A stretch of DNA of 64,000 bases from Flavobacteriales bacterium (GTDB taxonomy: Bacteria > Bacteroidota > Bacteroidia > NS11-12g > UBA9320). The stretch spans positions 124,001-188,000 of the forward strand of contig JACJZV010000005.1 of assembly GCA_020635395.1 (NCBI GenBank), given 5' to 3'. How positions within the stretch are numbered: the first letter of the stretch is position 1; the number at the start of each line of letters is the position of its first letter. Below are positions 25,681 to 33,819 of the stretch, one piece after another. A program made the position numbers and the translations under genes. The notes under the pieces were generated by a model that made no database searches, had not been told where the DNA came from, and was given only the letters and a program-made list of their open reading frames with translations.

Positions 25681-26661
25681 CCGTTTGCTGCAAGCAATCC
25701 AAAGCAGTCAATTTGAAAAAAGTAAGATATGTATAAAGACATTTTATTTGGAGTAGCAATAGGAGATGCATTAGGAGTTCCGGTTGAATTTAAAAGCAGA
25801 GAAACAATTGCACAAAATCCGGTTATTGATATGATTGGTTTTGGAACTTATAACCTACCAGCAGGAACCTTTTCAGACGACAGCTCTCTTACATTTTGTC
25901 TTGCCGAAAGCTTGACAGAAGATTTTTCATTAGAAAATATTTCGGAAAAATTTATACTTTGGTTTCGTTCAAATTATTGGACTCCTCACGGAAATGTATT
26001 CGACATTGGTATAGCCACCAGGAATGCAATTTTGAGACTTGAAAAAGGCTGTAAGCCAGAATTAGCCGGTGGTATTGATGTTTCAGAAAATGGCAATGGC
26101 TCTTTGATGAGAATACTTCCTTTGTTGGACATAATCAAAGATTTACCGATTGAAGAACGTTATCTTTTAACGAAGCGGGTTTCATCAATTACTCATGGAC
26201 ATATTCGTTCTATAATTGCTTGTTTTTACTACTTAGAATTTGCACGACAAATCATTTTGGGAAAAGAGAAATCTACCATTTACAACATTGTTAAGACTGA
26301 CGTTTTAAACTTCATTAATACCATCGGAATTGTTGAAAGAGAGGTTTTAGTCTTTGAGCGACTGTTGTTTGCCGACATTAGTAAATTAAACGAAAGTGAA
26401 ATTAGAAGTAGCGGTTATGTTTTACATACACTTGAAGCAAGCATTTGGTGTATAATGACCACTAAAGATTATCAAAGTGCCGTTTTGAAAGCGGTTAATT
26501 TGGGTGAAGACTCAGATACTACAGGTGCTGTTACCGGCGGGCTTGCGGGACTGCTGTATGGTTTTGAAACAATTCCTAAAAGTTGGTTGAACAAACTTGC
26601 AAGAAAAGATGACATAGATAATTTGGCGGAACGTTGGAAAAAATTTGCCAACAGCAAACGG
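25681..26661 (+). other. cassette-like unit 2 (ADP-ribosylglycohydrolase) with self-complementary ends
   Basis: CCGTTTGCTG at 25681-25690 and CAGCAAACGG at 26652-26661 form a perfect 10-bp inverted repeat flanking the gene. The right arm lies inside the last codons of the gene. Confidence 0.6.
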
Positions 26662-26667
26662 CCGTAG
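25729..26667 (+). CDS. ADP-ribosylglycohydrolase family protein (DraG-like)
   Basis: 312 residues, cytoplasmic. Dinuclear metal-site motifs of the family are all visible: GVAIGDALGVPVEF, FSDDSSLTFCLAE, ENGNGSLMRILPL, ITHGHIRS and GEDSDTTGAVTGGLAGL. Family members remove ADP-ribose from proteins, or from nucleic acids when paired with a DarT-type toxin. No ADP-ribosyltransferase partner is nearby, so it could counter an external toxin or act in metabolism. The last codons (ANSKRP, stop) include the right-hand 10-bp terminal repeat, and the TAG abuts the start of a MITE-like element. The C-terminus therefore seems to have been set by a recombination event. Confidence 0.9.
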   Translation: MYKDILFGVAIGDALGVPVEFKSRETIAQNPVIDMIGFGTYNLPAGTFSDDSSLTFCLAESLTEDFSLENISEKFILWFRSNYWTPHGNVFDIGIATRNAILRLEKGCKPELAGGIDVSENGNGSLMRILPLLDIIKDLPIEERYLLTKRVSSITHGHIRSIIACFYYLEFARQIILGKEKSTIYNIVKTDVLNFINTIGIVEREVLVFERLLFADISKLNESEIRSSGYVLHTLEASIWCIMTTKDYQSAVLKAVNLGEDSDTTGAVTGGLAGLLYGFETIPKSWLNKLARKDDIDNLAERWKKFANSKRP

Positions 26668-26808
26668 CTGTTGCACAACCACTCACAAGAGCTATTTTGG
26701 ATTTTACCTCCAAAACAAATCCAATTAACTCGCTGATAATAAAAACTCTAAAATCAAGAGTATTTTGAAATATTAAAAAAATGGGGTTAATTTTGAGTTG
26801 TGCAATAA
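26668..26808. mobile_element. MITE-like element with IS1182-like ends
   Basis: Left end CTGTTGCACAAC (26668-26679) is identical to the left end of the IS1182 element at 28917. The right end GTTGTGCAA (26797-26805) is its inverted copy with changes in the last three bases. The 141-bp interior has no gene. Both this element and the IS are followed by an ACACGGG.TTTG sequence, the start of spacer repeat R3. It is probably a non-autonomous relative of the IS. Confidence 0.6.
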
Positions 26809-26927
26809 ACACGGGGTTTGCGGGAGGCAGACTGAGGAAAACCTTAAAAAATGGGCATTACAAAAATTATCGAAAACCAATTGTTTTGTATTTCGATAAC
26901 CCGACCGTTGACATAAAACTATTAAAA

Positions 26928-27827
26928 ATGAGAACCGGCATATTACTATTTATATCTTGCTTCATCTGCGATAATGCGTTTGGACAATCATCTTCAGATA
27001 ATTATGATTTGGATACGTCAAATTATGCCTTTATAAGAAAAATGATTGAGTTGGATACAAAGACCATAGAACTGATGCCTGATAATCCGAATAATTATTT
27101 CACACGAGCCAAAGATTATTCAAAATTACATAACTTTAAAAAGGCCCTGGAAGATTTGAATATCGCCGACAGTTTACAACCAAATGAGCCAGCCATATTG
27201 TATAGAAGAGGTGCAATTAAACATCGTTTGGAAGATTTGAACGGAGCCTTGGCAGATTTTCAGAGAACTATTGAATTAAAACCTGACTTTGAATGGGCTT
27301 ATTCTGACAAAGGAACAATTCTGAAAGAGCTGGGGAAATTTGAATTAGCCATCGAATCTTTTAACAAAGCAATTTCTTTAAAACCAAATTGGGAAATTCC
27401 CTATTTTCAACTTGGCGATACCTATAAAGAAATGAAGAAGTACGAAAAAGCGTTAGAAAATTACGACTTGGCAATAACATTTTATTCAGGCAATCCCATG
27501 GCTTTCAATAATAGGGGTAATCTTAAAAAAATAATGGGTCGATATGACGAAGCAATATTGGATTTTATTAAAGCAATTGAATTACAACCTGATTATAAAT
27601 TGGCGTATTTAAATTTATCTGAATGTTATTTTCAAACCAGTCAATTAGAAAAATCGCTTATGTCGATAAACAAAGCCATTGAGCTATCAAGTAACTATTA
27701 TGATGCATTGAAATTTAGGAAGGAACTCTATAAGGGCATGAAACAATTTGACAAGGCTTGTTTAGATTACGTCAAGTGCAAAGAGCTAAATCCAGAAGAA
27801 ATTGATACTGATTTAAATTGCGAATAA
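26928..27827 (+). CDS. exported tetratricopeptide-repeat protein
   Basis: 299 residues from the ATG at 26928, where MRTGILLFISCFICDNAFGQ is a Sec signal; the open frame extends 147 bp upstream into the MITE-like spacer and is not credible there. About six to seven TPR units follow, for example AILYRRGAIKHRLEDLNGAL, AYSDKGTILKELGKFELAIE, AFNNRGNLKKIMGRYDEAIL and AYLNLSECYFQTSQLEKSLM. It is a protein-protein interaction scaffold of unknown partner, probably periplasmic. It ends GCPCK-free with LNPEEIDTDLNCE and has no enzymatic domain. It is separated from the ADP-ribosylglycohydrolase gene by the MITE-like element. Confidence 0.8.
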   Translation: MRTGILLFISCFICDNAFGQSSSDNYDLDTSNYAFIRKMIELDTKTIELMPDNPNNYFTRAKDYSKLHNFKKALEDLNIADSLQPNEPAILYRRGAIKHRLEDLNGALADFQRTIELKPDFEWAYSDKGTILKELGKFELAIESFNKAISLKPNWEIPYFQLGDTYKEMKKYEKALENYDLAITFYSGNPMAFNNRGNLKKIMGRYDEAILDFIKAIELQPDYKLAYLNLSECYFQTSQLEKSLMSINKAIELSSNYYDALKFRKELYKGMKQFDKACLDYVKCKELNPEEIDTDLNCE

Positions 27828-28177
27828 ATAGCACCCGTCCACCAAGAATGTATCTCAACCACGAATAAGGCAGGCACACGCCCACTCCTACCTGAGGCTA
27901 TCGGGCTGTCTTACTTTGCATGTGCAAACATTTGTAACAACATCCTTATACCAATATCCCTTACCTTAGCTTTGTGCAAAACTTGCTGTTGCAAAGAGTT
28001 AAAGTCTATTCTTGTTTGCCTGCTCCATGCCACAGCCGGTTACACCTAAAATGTTGTTTGAAATTATGATACAATATTTTAGATTTGGAGGGATATGCGA
28101 CATAAATGTTCGCATATATTTATGTTGGCAGCAATTTAGTAAGACCCTACTCAAACGGACAATTACAGATTTAAACA
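27828..28177 (+). other. gene-free spacer with repeat R4
   Basis: 350 bp without a credible gene. The first 220 bp hold only fragments (a half palindrome GGCTATCGGGC at about 27897). The last part is repeat R4 and the GTT start motif of the HNH unit. Confidence 0.6.
28047..28127 (+). repeat. dispersed spacer repeat R4, copy 1
   Basis: About 81 bp, nearly identical to 33596-33676: TAAAATGTTGTTTGAAATT, then GATACAATA.TTTAGATTTGG, then two overlapping hairpins (ATATGCGA/TCGCATAT and ACATAAAT/ATTTATGT), then GTTG. It ends at a cassette start in both places. Confidence 0.85.
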
Positions 28178-28908
28178 ATGGGACTTTATCATAAAACAGA
28201 ATGGAAAAAATTTAGAGATGAAGTAATCGAATTAGACGGTTATAAGTGTAAGGACTGTGGACGGACTTCAAAAGAAGTTGTTTTACAAGTTCACCACAAA
28301 AAATATGTGAAAGGAAAATTACCTTGGGAATATCCATTGCATGACTGTGAAACTTTATGTAAAGGTTGCCACTCTTCAAGACACGGAATTACAAAACCTC
28401 AAATTGGTTGGGACTATATTGGACAAGAAGATTTAGGCGACCTAAATGGAACTTGCGAAAATTGTGGTGCGACAATCAGGCATAGCTTTTTAGTTCAACA
28501 CGAAAATTGGGGGACAATGGAAGTTGGTACATTTTGTTGCGACAAACTAACTGACTCAAATTTAGCTTCTAATCTTTTAGAATCGCAAACAAGTTATAAG
28601 TCACGAAAAGTTAGATTTGGAAAATCAAAAAGATGGAAATTTGACGAAAATGGAAATCATAAAATAAAGCAAAGTAACTTTGAAATAGAGCTAATAAACA
28701 GAGGCAATTTTTTCAATATAAAAATACATAACCAAGTAAGTAACAAAAAGTATGACAGTTTAGAAATAGCAAAAGCCAAAGTTTTTGACGTTATAGAATC
28801 AGGAGAATTTATTGCATATTTGGACAGACATAAAATCACTTACAGAGAATCCAAAAAGAAAAAATCAAAGAAGAAAAATGACGAAAAATAAAATAAACTG
28901 CTGCCAAC
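28124..28908 (+). other. cassette-like unit 3 (HNH gene) with self-complementary ends
   Basis: GTTGGCAGCA (28124-28133) and TGCTGCCAAC (28899-28908) form a perfect 10-bp inverted repeat that exactly encloses the gene and its short leader and trailer. Confidence 0.65.
28178..28891 (+). CDS. HNH nuclease-like zinc protein
   Basis: 237 residues, cytoplasmic. The N-terminal third is an HNH domain with zinc-binding pairs: CKDCGR, then LQVHHKKYVKGKLPWEYPL (HH), then TLCKGCHSSRHG. A second Cys-rich segment (GTCENCGATIRH, then VGTFCCDKL) suggests another zinc site. The C-terminus is Lys-rich and probably contacts nucleic acid. HNH domains are metal-dependent DNA nucleases, but many stand-alone ones are of unknown role. 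It is the only gene between the perfect 10-bp complementary ends of cassette-like unit 3, and is followed 26 bp downstream by the IS1182 left end. Confidence 0.78.
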   Translation: MGLYHKTEWKKFRDEVIELDGYKCKDCGRTSKEVVLQVHHKKYVKGKLPWEYPLHDCETLCKGCHSSRHGITKPQIGWDYIGQEDLGDLNGTCENCGATIRHSFLVQHENWGTMEVGTFCCDKLTDSNLASNLLESQTSYKSRKVRFGKSKRWKFDENGNHKIKQSNFEIELINRGNFFNIKIHNQVSNKKYDSLEIAKAKVFDVIESGEFIAYLDRHKITYRESKKKKSKKKNDEK

Positions 28909-28916
28909 AAGGGTAG

Positions 28917-30687
28917 CTGTTGCACAACTCTTGAAAAAAGAAAAAATGCTTAAAAATCAAGAAAAAAACAAAAGGAAATAGTGCCATTTAAGGCACTCTA
29001 ATTTAAACGGCAGGGTTTCGTTATACAAAAAAATGAACCGCCCAAAATGCATGAAAATGCTTCTAATAACTTGATTTTAAGAAGATTTGACGTTTGCTCC
29101 ATTGCTTGCACATTGCCTTGTACTTTTTTACGGCTAAAGTTGAGGTATTTTTTGAGGTTGTAGGTTAGGGCAGCCATCAGCACATGCTTGTTGGCTTGTT
29201 TCATCCCTCGGCTGTTTATTTTTTTCATGTTCAAGAAGTTGATAAGCGTGCCCAACACTGGCTCTACCGTGCTGCTGCGTATTTTGCTTATCTTCTTTGC
29301 ATACTCTGGATTTTGGGCTAATTTTTGGTGCATACGGTCGTAGTAGGGTTTGTCTATGCTTTCTTCTATCTTTTTAAACTTGGTGCTTTTGCCACAACAT
29401 TGTTCTCGCAAGGGGCAGTTCTTGCAACTTGATTCTGAACTGCGGTATTGCTTTTTTTGGTAGCCTTTACTGTCGGTTTTTATACCCTTAAAGGTTAGTA
29501 TTGCTTGGTTTCCTCCCTGCTTTTGACACTCGTATTGATTTTGGTCTTTATTAAATTTAAAACCTTCTCTATTGGGTTTATACAACCCAAAGTTGGGTAT
29601 ATAAGCATCTATATTTTGTTCTTCGCAATACCGTAATGCTGTGCCGCTGCTGTAGCCCGCATCGGCCGTTAATTGATCTATGGTAAGGTCGTTTTCTTTC
29701 AGATTTTTGATGGTTTGGCTTACTATTTCGGGTAGGTTTTCGCTGTCTTTGCTGCCTGCTGTGCTGGCACATGCTCCGGTTATTACGTGGTGGGCATCAT
29801 CAACTGCCAATTGGCCACTGTAATTCAATTGGCGGGCTTTGCCCGGTTTTACCGATATTTTGGCTTCGGGGTCGGTGGGACTGTAGTGTGTGTGATTGCT
29901 CAAATATTTAGGCCGAATGTCGTTGCCGTTTTCGTCTGTTTTTACAGTTTTATTGTTGCCTGGCATTCCTTTGTAGGCTTCTTTTTTCCAGTTGTGATGT
30001 CGCTCTACCAACTTTTTTCGGCTGCTCGTTACCTGATAGTCCGAGTTTTTGTTCAACTCATCTAAGTATGCTGGTGCATCTGCCACTACCTGTTTTTCTA
30101 TCAAACTATCCATGCTGGCATTGGCTTTTATAAAGGCACTATCCACCGCTTGGCGTTTGCCTTTTACCATTCCTTTTTGTATGCAAAGCCTCAATACCTC
30201 TTGAAACAAACTCAAAAATACTTCTTCGCCATACAACTGTCGGGTGCGGCTTATGGTGCTGTGCCAAGGCAATGATTGGTCTATATCATACTTTAAAAAC
30301 AACCGAACATCCAAACAATTTGAACAATATTCAATCAGTTTTCTGTCGGAGTTGATGTTGTTTAAATAGCCCACCAACAGTAGTTTAAAGAACACCACGG
30401 GGTCTATCGACTCCTGACCTTCTGTGCCATAGTATCCTGCCGTGGCTTTATACAAAAAGTGAAGATTTAACGCCTCCCCAAGTTTTCGATAGAAATTATC
30501 TTTGGGAACCAAGTCTTCTAAACTTACTTGATAGAACATTTTTGGCTCTATCTCTTGTCGTCCTTGCATGGTGTAAAGATAGTCAATATTTGTTTATCTT
30601 ATTGATTAACAGTGTGTTGTGAACATTTTTCCGCGATTTTGTCTATAACTATTTTTTTTACCTTTGAATGGTTTGGTTGTGCAACAG
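28917..30687 (-). mobile_element. IS1182-family insertion sequence
   Basis: Terminal inverted repeats CTGTTGCACAAC (28917-28928) and GTTGTGCAACAG (30676-30687), 12 bp perfect, enclose a single intact transposase gene. Total 1771 bp. I could not find a convincing target-site duplication (left flank GTAG, right flank GCAC). It separates the HNH unit from repeat R3 and unit 4. Confidence 0.85.
28998..30569 (-). CDS. IS1182-family transposase
   Basis: 523 residues, apparently intact. The N-terminal DUF772-type domain contains ESIDPVVFFKLLLVGYLNNI and LPWHSTISRTRQLYGEEVF. Candidate DDE catalytic residues lie in AVDSAFIKANASMDSL, LTADAGYSSG and RSSTVEPVLGTLINF. A Cys motif (ESSCKNCPLREQC) typical of the family is present. 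It cuts and joins the IS ends. The intact frame suggests recent insertion or continuing activity. Confidence 0.93.
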   Translation of the reverse strand: MQGRQEIEPKMFYQVSLEDLVPKDNFYRKLGEALNLHFLYKATAGYYGTEGQESIDPVVFFKLLLVGYLNNINSDRKLIEYCSNCLDVRLFLKYDIDQSLPWHSTISRTRQLYGEEVFLSLFQEVLRLCIQKGMVKGKRQAVDSAFIKANASMDSLIEKQVVADAPAYLDELNKNSDYQVTSSRKKLVERHHNWKKEAYKGMPGNNKTVKTDENGNDIRPKYLSNHTHYSPTDPEAKISVKPGKARQLNYSGQLAVDDAHHVITGACASTAGSKDSENLPEIVSQTIKNLKENDLTIDQLTADAGYSSGTALRYCEEQNIDAYIPNFGLYKPNREGFKFNKDQNQYECQKQGGNQAILTFKGIKTDSKGYQKKQYRSSESSCKNCPLREQCCGKSTKFKKIEESIDKPYYDRMHQKLAQNPEYAKKISKIRSSTVEPVLGTLINFLNMKKINSRGMKQANKHVLMAALTYNLKKYLNFSRKKVQGNVQAMEQTSNLLKIKLLEAFSCILGGSFFCITKPCRLN

Positions 30688-30818
30688 GCACACGGGTTTG
30701 GCAAAAGTGGCGGTTCAGTACTCCGCAGACACATTTGTGGTTAATCAAAGTTTGGTTCTCCGCATTAACATTTGTGGTGAAAATCGCCACCATCGCCAAG
30801 CCCGAAACCGTTGGTGGC
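30688..30818 (+). repeat. dispersed spacer repeat R3, copy 3
   Basis: CACACGGGTTTGGCAAAAGTGGCGG, here with the IS directly on its left, then TTAATCAAAGTTTGGTT, then CGCCAAGCCCGAAACC and the GTTGGTGGC start motif. Confidence 0.65.
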
Positions 30819-31571
30819 AAGTATAACAGACACCCTAAACAAATGAACGACACAGAGACAAAATACTGTTTAGGTGGTTACTACTTGACAAAGCTCAGAC
30901 CGAAAAACTATGGACAAGGGACAGGCAGTTTAATTTTTACTTGTAGTGAGTGCATTAATGACCATATACTTGACACTTGGTCATACAGTTGGACAACTGA
31001 CAATAACAAACAATTGGAAGATATAAAAAGTAGTTACCAACTTTCTGATACTCAAATAGCCGAAATCAGGAATTGGGTGGACAAAAAATTCAATGATAAC
31101 CAAATCGGATTTCTAAACGTATTCTTTGATCTTGAAACAGCACTTGACTACAAAAACAGTTTTTTTGCACATTTAAATGACATAAGAATATTTGCGTTAT
31201 ACTTTGACCCAAAAGAAAGAGAAGAAATTCTTCAAGAGTTTAAACCGCAATCGGAAAAACTAGGAGAAATTGGACTTCGTTTGGCACTTTTAAGAGAAAC
31301 AGAAGAGCAAAAAAACGAACAGCTTTTGGGCTATGATTATATAGGAATTGAAAATGGCGGGAGTTTTCATACTTTTCATTGCCACGACATAGGAAAGGAG
31401 CTGTCTGACAAATTCGGCTTGACTTTAAACGAATATGGTTTGTTTGACAGTAACAAAAACTCAAAACAAGTTCTTGACTATTTAAATGATGAAGAAAACG
31501 GCTGCGAACCAGTTCCGTGGTTTATTGTTAAGACAAAACTTGTGACGAATGAATAGAACACCAGCCACCAA
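30810..31571 (+). other. cassette-like unit 4 (unknown gene) with self-complementary ends
   Basis: GTTGGTGGC (30810-30818) is matched by GCCACCAAT (31564-31572); the 8-bp core TTGGTGGC/GCCACCAA is perfect. The unit holds one gene. Confidence 0.55.
30843..31556 (+). CDS. hypothetical protein
   Basis: 237 residues from the ATG at 30843. The open frame extends 231 bp upstream, but that part covers the IS end and repeat R3 and is not coding. There is no export signal. Visible features are a GSLIFTCSECINDHI segment near the N-terminus, a helical middle (IREILQ-like DPKEREEILQEFKPQSEKLG) and LLGYDYIGIENGGSFHTFHCHDI. I do not recognise the family. It is the only gene of cassette-like unit 4. Confidence 0.6.
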   Translation: MNDTETKYCLGGYYLTKLRPKNYGQGTGSLIFTCSECINDHILDTWSYSWTTDNNKQLEDIKSSYQLSDTQIAEIRNWVDKKFNDNQIGFLNVFFDLETALDYKNSFFAHLNDIRIFALYFDPKEREEILQEFKPQSEKLGEIGLRLALLRETEEQKNEQLLGYDYIGIENGGSFHTFHCHDIGKELSDKFGLTLNEYGLFDSNKNSKQVLDYLNDEENGCEPVPWFIVKTKLVTNE

Positions 31572-31642
31572 TCGAGTAGGCGGATCTCCCCATAAATGAG
31601 GAGAGTGCACCTTTCACACCACTCCCGATAGCTATCGAGATT
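31570..31642 (+). repeat. dispersed spacer repeat R1, copy 3 (full)
   Basis: AATCGAGTAGGCGG, then CTCCCCATAAATGAGGAGAG, then GCACCTTTCACACCACT, then TCCCGATAGCTATCGAGA (one mismatch from the palindrome). Confidence 0.8.
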
Positions 31643-31830
31643 CGGGTCTCGAATACTGAGGTTTCCACCATAAGCGGACACCTGCTAACTTGAGCTTTGT
31701 TTGTGAAAATAGTCGGTTATTGATAGATACCCCCTTTGCTTTAACCTTGATACAGTGATGGTTGTACCCAATATCGGGCTTTGGGCTTACCAATACTTCC
31801 AGATACCAATCTATGTGTTTAGAGGACTTT

Positions 31831-31908
31831 CACCTCATCAGCTAATCCATTATCATTTAACTATTGGTTATCACTTTCCGTTCAGCTACATTTGAAGTGT
31901 GTTTGCCA
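31831..31908 (+). repeat. dispersed spacer repeat R2, copy 2
   Basis: Matches 9779-9858 block by block: CACCTCATCAGCTAATCCA, CTATTGGTTAT, CCGTTCAG, ATTTGAAG, GTGTTTGCCA. Confidence 0.75.
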
Positions 31909-32104
31909 CAAATGGCAAACATGCTGTATAAGTAATGGCAGGCGATGTGGTAAATTTCAACGTTTGTAGCTCACTTTAAAATTGTAGCAGTTTGACAGGA
32001 AATTACAACGCAATCTGTCACAAGTCATACAGTTTACTTTTGGCCAATATTGTAAAAAACAGCGTTAAACAAAATGAAAGGGTATAAAGAAATTTATAAA
32101 AATC

Positions 32105-32485
32105 ATGTTTGAACGACTCACTTTGGTATCCGCTTTATTAGGCGGATTTGCATTCACATTCCTTGGTGCCATATTATCCAAAAATGACAACAAGAATTTA
32201 ACCTCTGTAATGGTCGCCATTTCAGCACTAACAGCCACCATGTTTTTTTTGTGTACATTAGGTTGGGCAGTTTTTGGCAGCTCATCTATCGAAGCAATTA
32301 ATCCCTTTGCATTACGCAAGCATAAGTATTTATTTATGATTTTCATTATTGGTCTTATCCTTTTCAATATTTTATTGGCAATGTCGGGTTGGGTACGCTC
32401 TAAAAAAGTGGGTATCGTTACAACGATAATTGGAGTATTTGCGTTTTTGTCGTTGCTGTTTTTATTTATGGGCAGTATCAGTTAA
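32105..32485 (+). CDS. small membrane protein of unknown function
   Basis: 126 residues with four predicted transmembrane helices (about 4-24, 34-57, 75-93, 100-123) and few charged residues. No recognised motif. It is followed 41 bp later by the CPBP protease gene on the same strand; an operon is plausible, but a joint role is not shown by the sequence. Confidence 0.62.
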   Translation: MFERLTLVSALLGGFAFTFLGAILSKNDNKNLTSVMVAISALTATMFFLCTLGWAVFGSSSIEAINPFALRKHKYLFMIFIIGLILFNILLAMSGWVRSKKVGIVTTIIGVFAFLSLLFLFMGSIS

Positions 32486-32526
32486 ACTCATTTTTTTAAA
32501 AAATTATAAAACTAAACCCTTTATCA

Positions 32527-33369
32527 ATGAACAACATAAAAGAGCATATAAATATTCTAATAGCAATGACGCTTATTAATCTATTTGTGCTTTGGAATTT
32601 TATATCAGAAGGCAAAACAATTCACGGAATTGGGTATTTTATATTTTTCTATGTTGCACTTTTTATTATTCATTTTTTCACCGATAAATACCCCCCCAAA
32701 ATTGATATTGAAATAAAACAGCCTAAAAGAGAATTTTTAATGATTATCCTTTTTTCATTTTTAGGTGCGATTTTCATAACAATAAATTTTTATCTGAAAA
32801 CCAACACAGAACAAATTGGATTTTTAGTCCAATTGCCTCTTTTAATAGGGATTTTGCTTTTTACCTTTCCACTCGGAATTGTTGTTTACTTGATGCTCAA
32901 GAAATACAAACTTTTGCAATTAGGATTGAATATTAAACCTTTATCTTATTTAATACTCGGACTTATTATTTGGGGAATAACTGGGCTGTTTGCTTTTATA
33001 TTTAATAAAAGTGGAATTATTTGGGTAGAAGGCTATAAAGAACTTGGTGGTGTGCCAGGAATTATTCTAAAAGGAATTATTGGGGCGGGGTTGGTTGAAG
33101 AATTTAATCGTTTCGCTATACAGTCTCGGTTTGAAAAAGTGTTTAAACAATTTGGATTTAATATATTGTTTGCCACAACAATATGGGCATTTATGCATTT
33201 CCCTGTCAATTATTTTAAAGAAAGTATGTCCATATCCGAAATATTCATCTATTGCATTCAAATAATACCAATTGGCTTTATTTGGGGCTATTTGACACAG
33301 AGAACAAAGTCTATTGTTCCAGCCACATTGGCTCACGGTATAAATTTATGGGGCTTTCAAAATGGTTAG
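32527..33369 (+). CDS. CPBP-family intramembrane glutamic protease-like
   Basis: 280 residues, about eight membrane helices. CPBP (Abi) motifs are seen in order: AGLVEEFNRFAIQSRF, WAFMHFPVNY and ATLAHGINLWGF. The first motif has EEFNR rather than the textbook EExxxR, with the Arg one position early; this may be a sub-family variant. Family members cleave within membranes and include CAAX processing enzymes and bacteriocin-immunity proteins. The substrate is unknown. It lies in the accessory region, followed by a short R1 repeat. Confidence 0.78.
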   Translation: MNNIKEHINILIAMTLINLFVLWNFISEGKTIHGIGYFIFFYVALFIIHFFTDKYPPKIDIEIKQPKREFLMIILFSFLGAIFITINFYLKTNTEQIGFLVQLPLLIGILLFTFPLGIVVYLMLKKYKLLQLGLNIKPLSYLILGLIIWGITGLFAFIFNKSGIIWVEGYKELGGVPGIILKGIIGAGLVEEFNRFAIQSRFEKVFKQFGFNILFATTIWAFMHFPVNYFKESMSISEIFIYCIQIIPIGFIWGYLTQRTKSIVPATLAHGINLWGFQNG

Positions 33370-33393
33370 CAAAAGTCAAAATAAGCAACTCAC

Positions 33394-33415
33394 AATCCAG
33401 TAGGCGGCTCTCCCC
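33394..33415 (+). repeat. dispersed spacer repeat R1, copy 4 (fragment)
   Basis: AATCCAGTAGGCGGCTCTCC, the first 20 or so bases of R1, in the same form as the fragment at 37468. Confidence 0.7.
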
Positions 33416-33444
33416 GCGAATACATGGCACAAAGCCCATTGGCT

Positions 33445-33550
33445 ACCAACTTTGTACATACTTACATCAACCACCACCATTTAAAACCCAAAATCCCCTG
33501 TCTTCGTTTTATGCAAAAATTGCCGTTGTTTGGAGAGAGAAGGCCGCAAT
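33445..33550 (+). pseudogene. duplicated start fragment of the gene at 37583
   Basis: Matches 37529-37622: CCAACTTTG, CATA.CTTACA, AAAATCCCCT.TCTTCGTTTT, then ATGCAAAAATTGCCGTTGTT and GGCC.CAAT. It holds the promoter-like region and the first dozen codons (MQKLPLFG) but then runs into unrelated repeat, so it is a broken duplicate. Confidence 0.7.
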
Positions 33551-33595
33551 TGAGGCTTCTGGTTTATTCAAAGTATTAACCGTTCGCCTCTCCCA

Positions 33596-33676
33596 TAAAA
33601 TGTTGTTTGAAATTTTGATACAATACTTTAGATTTGGAGGTATATGCGACATAAATGTTCACATATGCTTATGTTG
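33596..33676 (+). repeat. dispersed spacer repeat R4, copy 2
   Basis: About 81 bp, nearly identical to 28047-28127 and again ending at a GTT start motif. Confidence 0.85.
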
Positions 33677-33792
33677 TATGCCATTAGGAAAGACAGATAA
33701 CCATTTTGTTTTTAGCATCGTTAAACCAATTGTTTTCAAATAAACACTTTTAAATAGTGCCAAACTTATGCATTTTAGGAGGTTCGATTTTG

Positions 33793-33800
33793 TAACTTTG
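33793..33800 (+). promoter_or_regulatory. -7 promoter element of methylase operon (TAACTTTG)
   Basis: TAACTTTG fits TAnnTTTG and lies 19 bp upstream of the methylase ATG, inside cassette-like unit 5. The unit therefore carries its own promoter, unlike most integron cassettes. Confidence 0.55.
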
Positions 33801-33819
33801 CAATTGGTTTAAATCGATA

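Larger units (their letters stand above)
31557..32104 (+). other. gene-free repeat-rich spacer
   Basis: 548 bp with a full R1 repeat (31570-31642), about 180 bp of unassigned sequence, an R2 repeat (31831-31908) and about 190 bp leading to the next gene. The GTT start motif expected for the next unit (complement of CACAAT at 33391-33396) was not found here. Confidence 0.6.
33370..33819 (+). other. gene-free mosaic spacer (R1 fragment, gene-start fragment, R4)
   Basis: 450 bp built from three pieces found elsewhere: an R1 fragment (33394-33415), a copy of the start region of the gene at 37583 (33445-33550), and R4 (33596-33676), followed by the start motif of the methylase unit and its promoter. 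The open frame across it is not a gene. Confidence 0.7.

Noticed and set aside
30612..30842. N-terminal extension of the unknown gene at 30843
   Set aside because: The extra 77 codons cover the IS right end and repeat R3, which is not coding in its other copies.
33252..33743. Open frame of 163 codons, sharing a KMLFEI-IQYFRFGGICDIN peptide with a frame at 28012
   Set aside because: The shared peptide is only the translation of repeat R4; DNA is conserved equally at all positions, the rest of the frame is spacer and a neighbouring gene.
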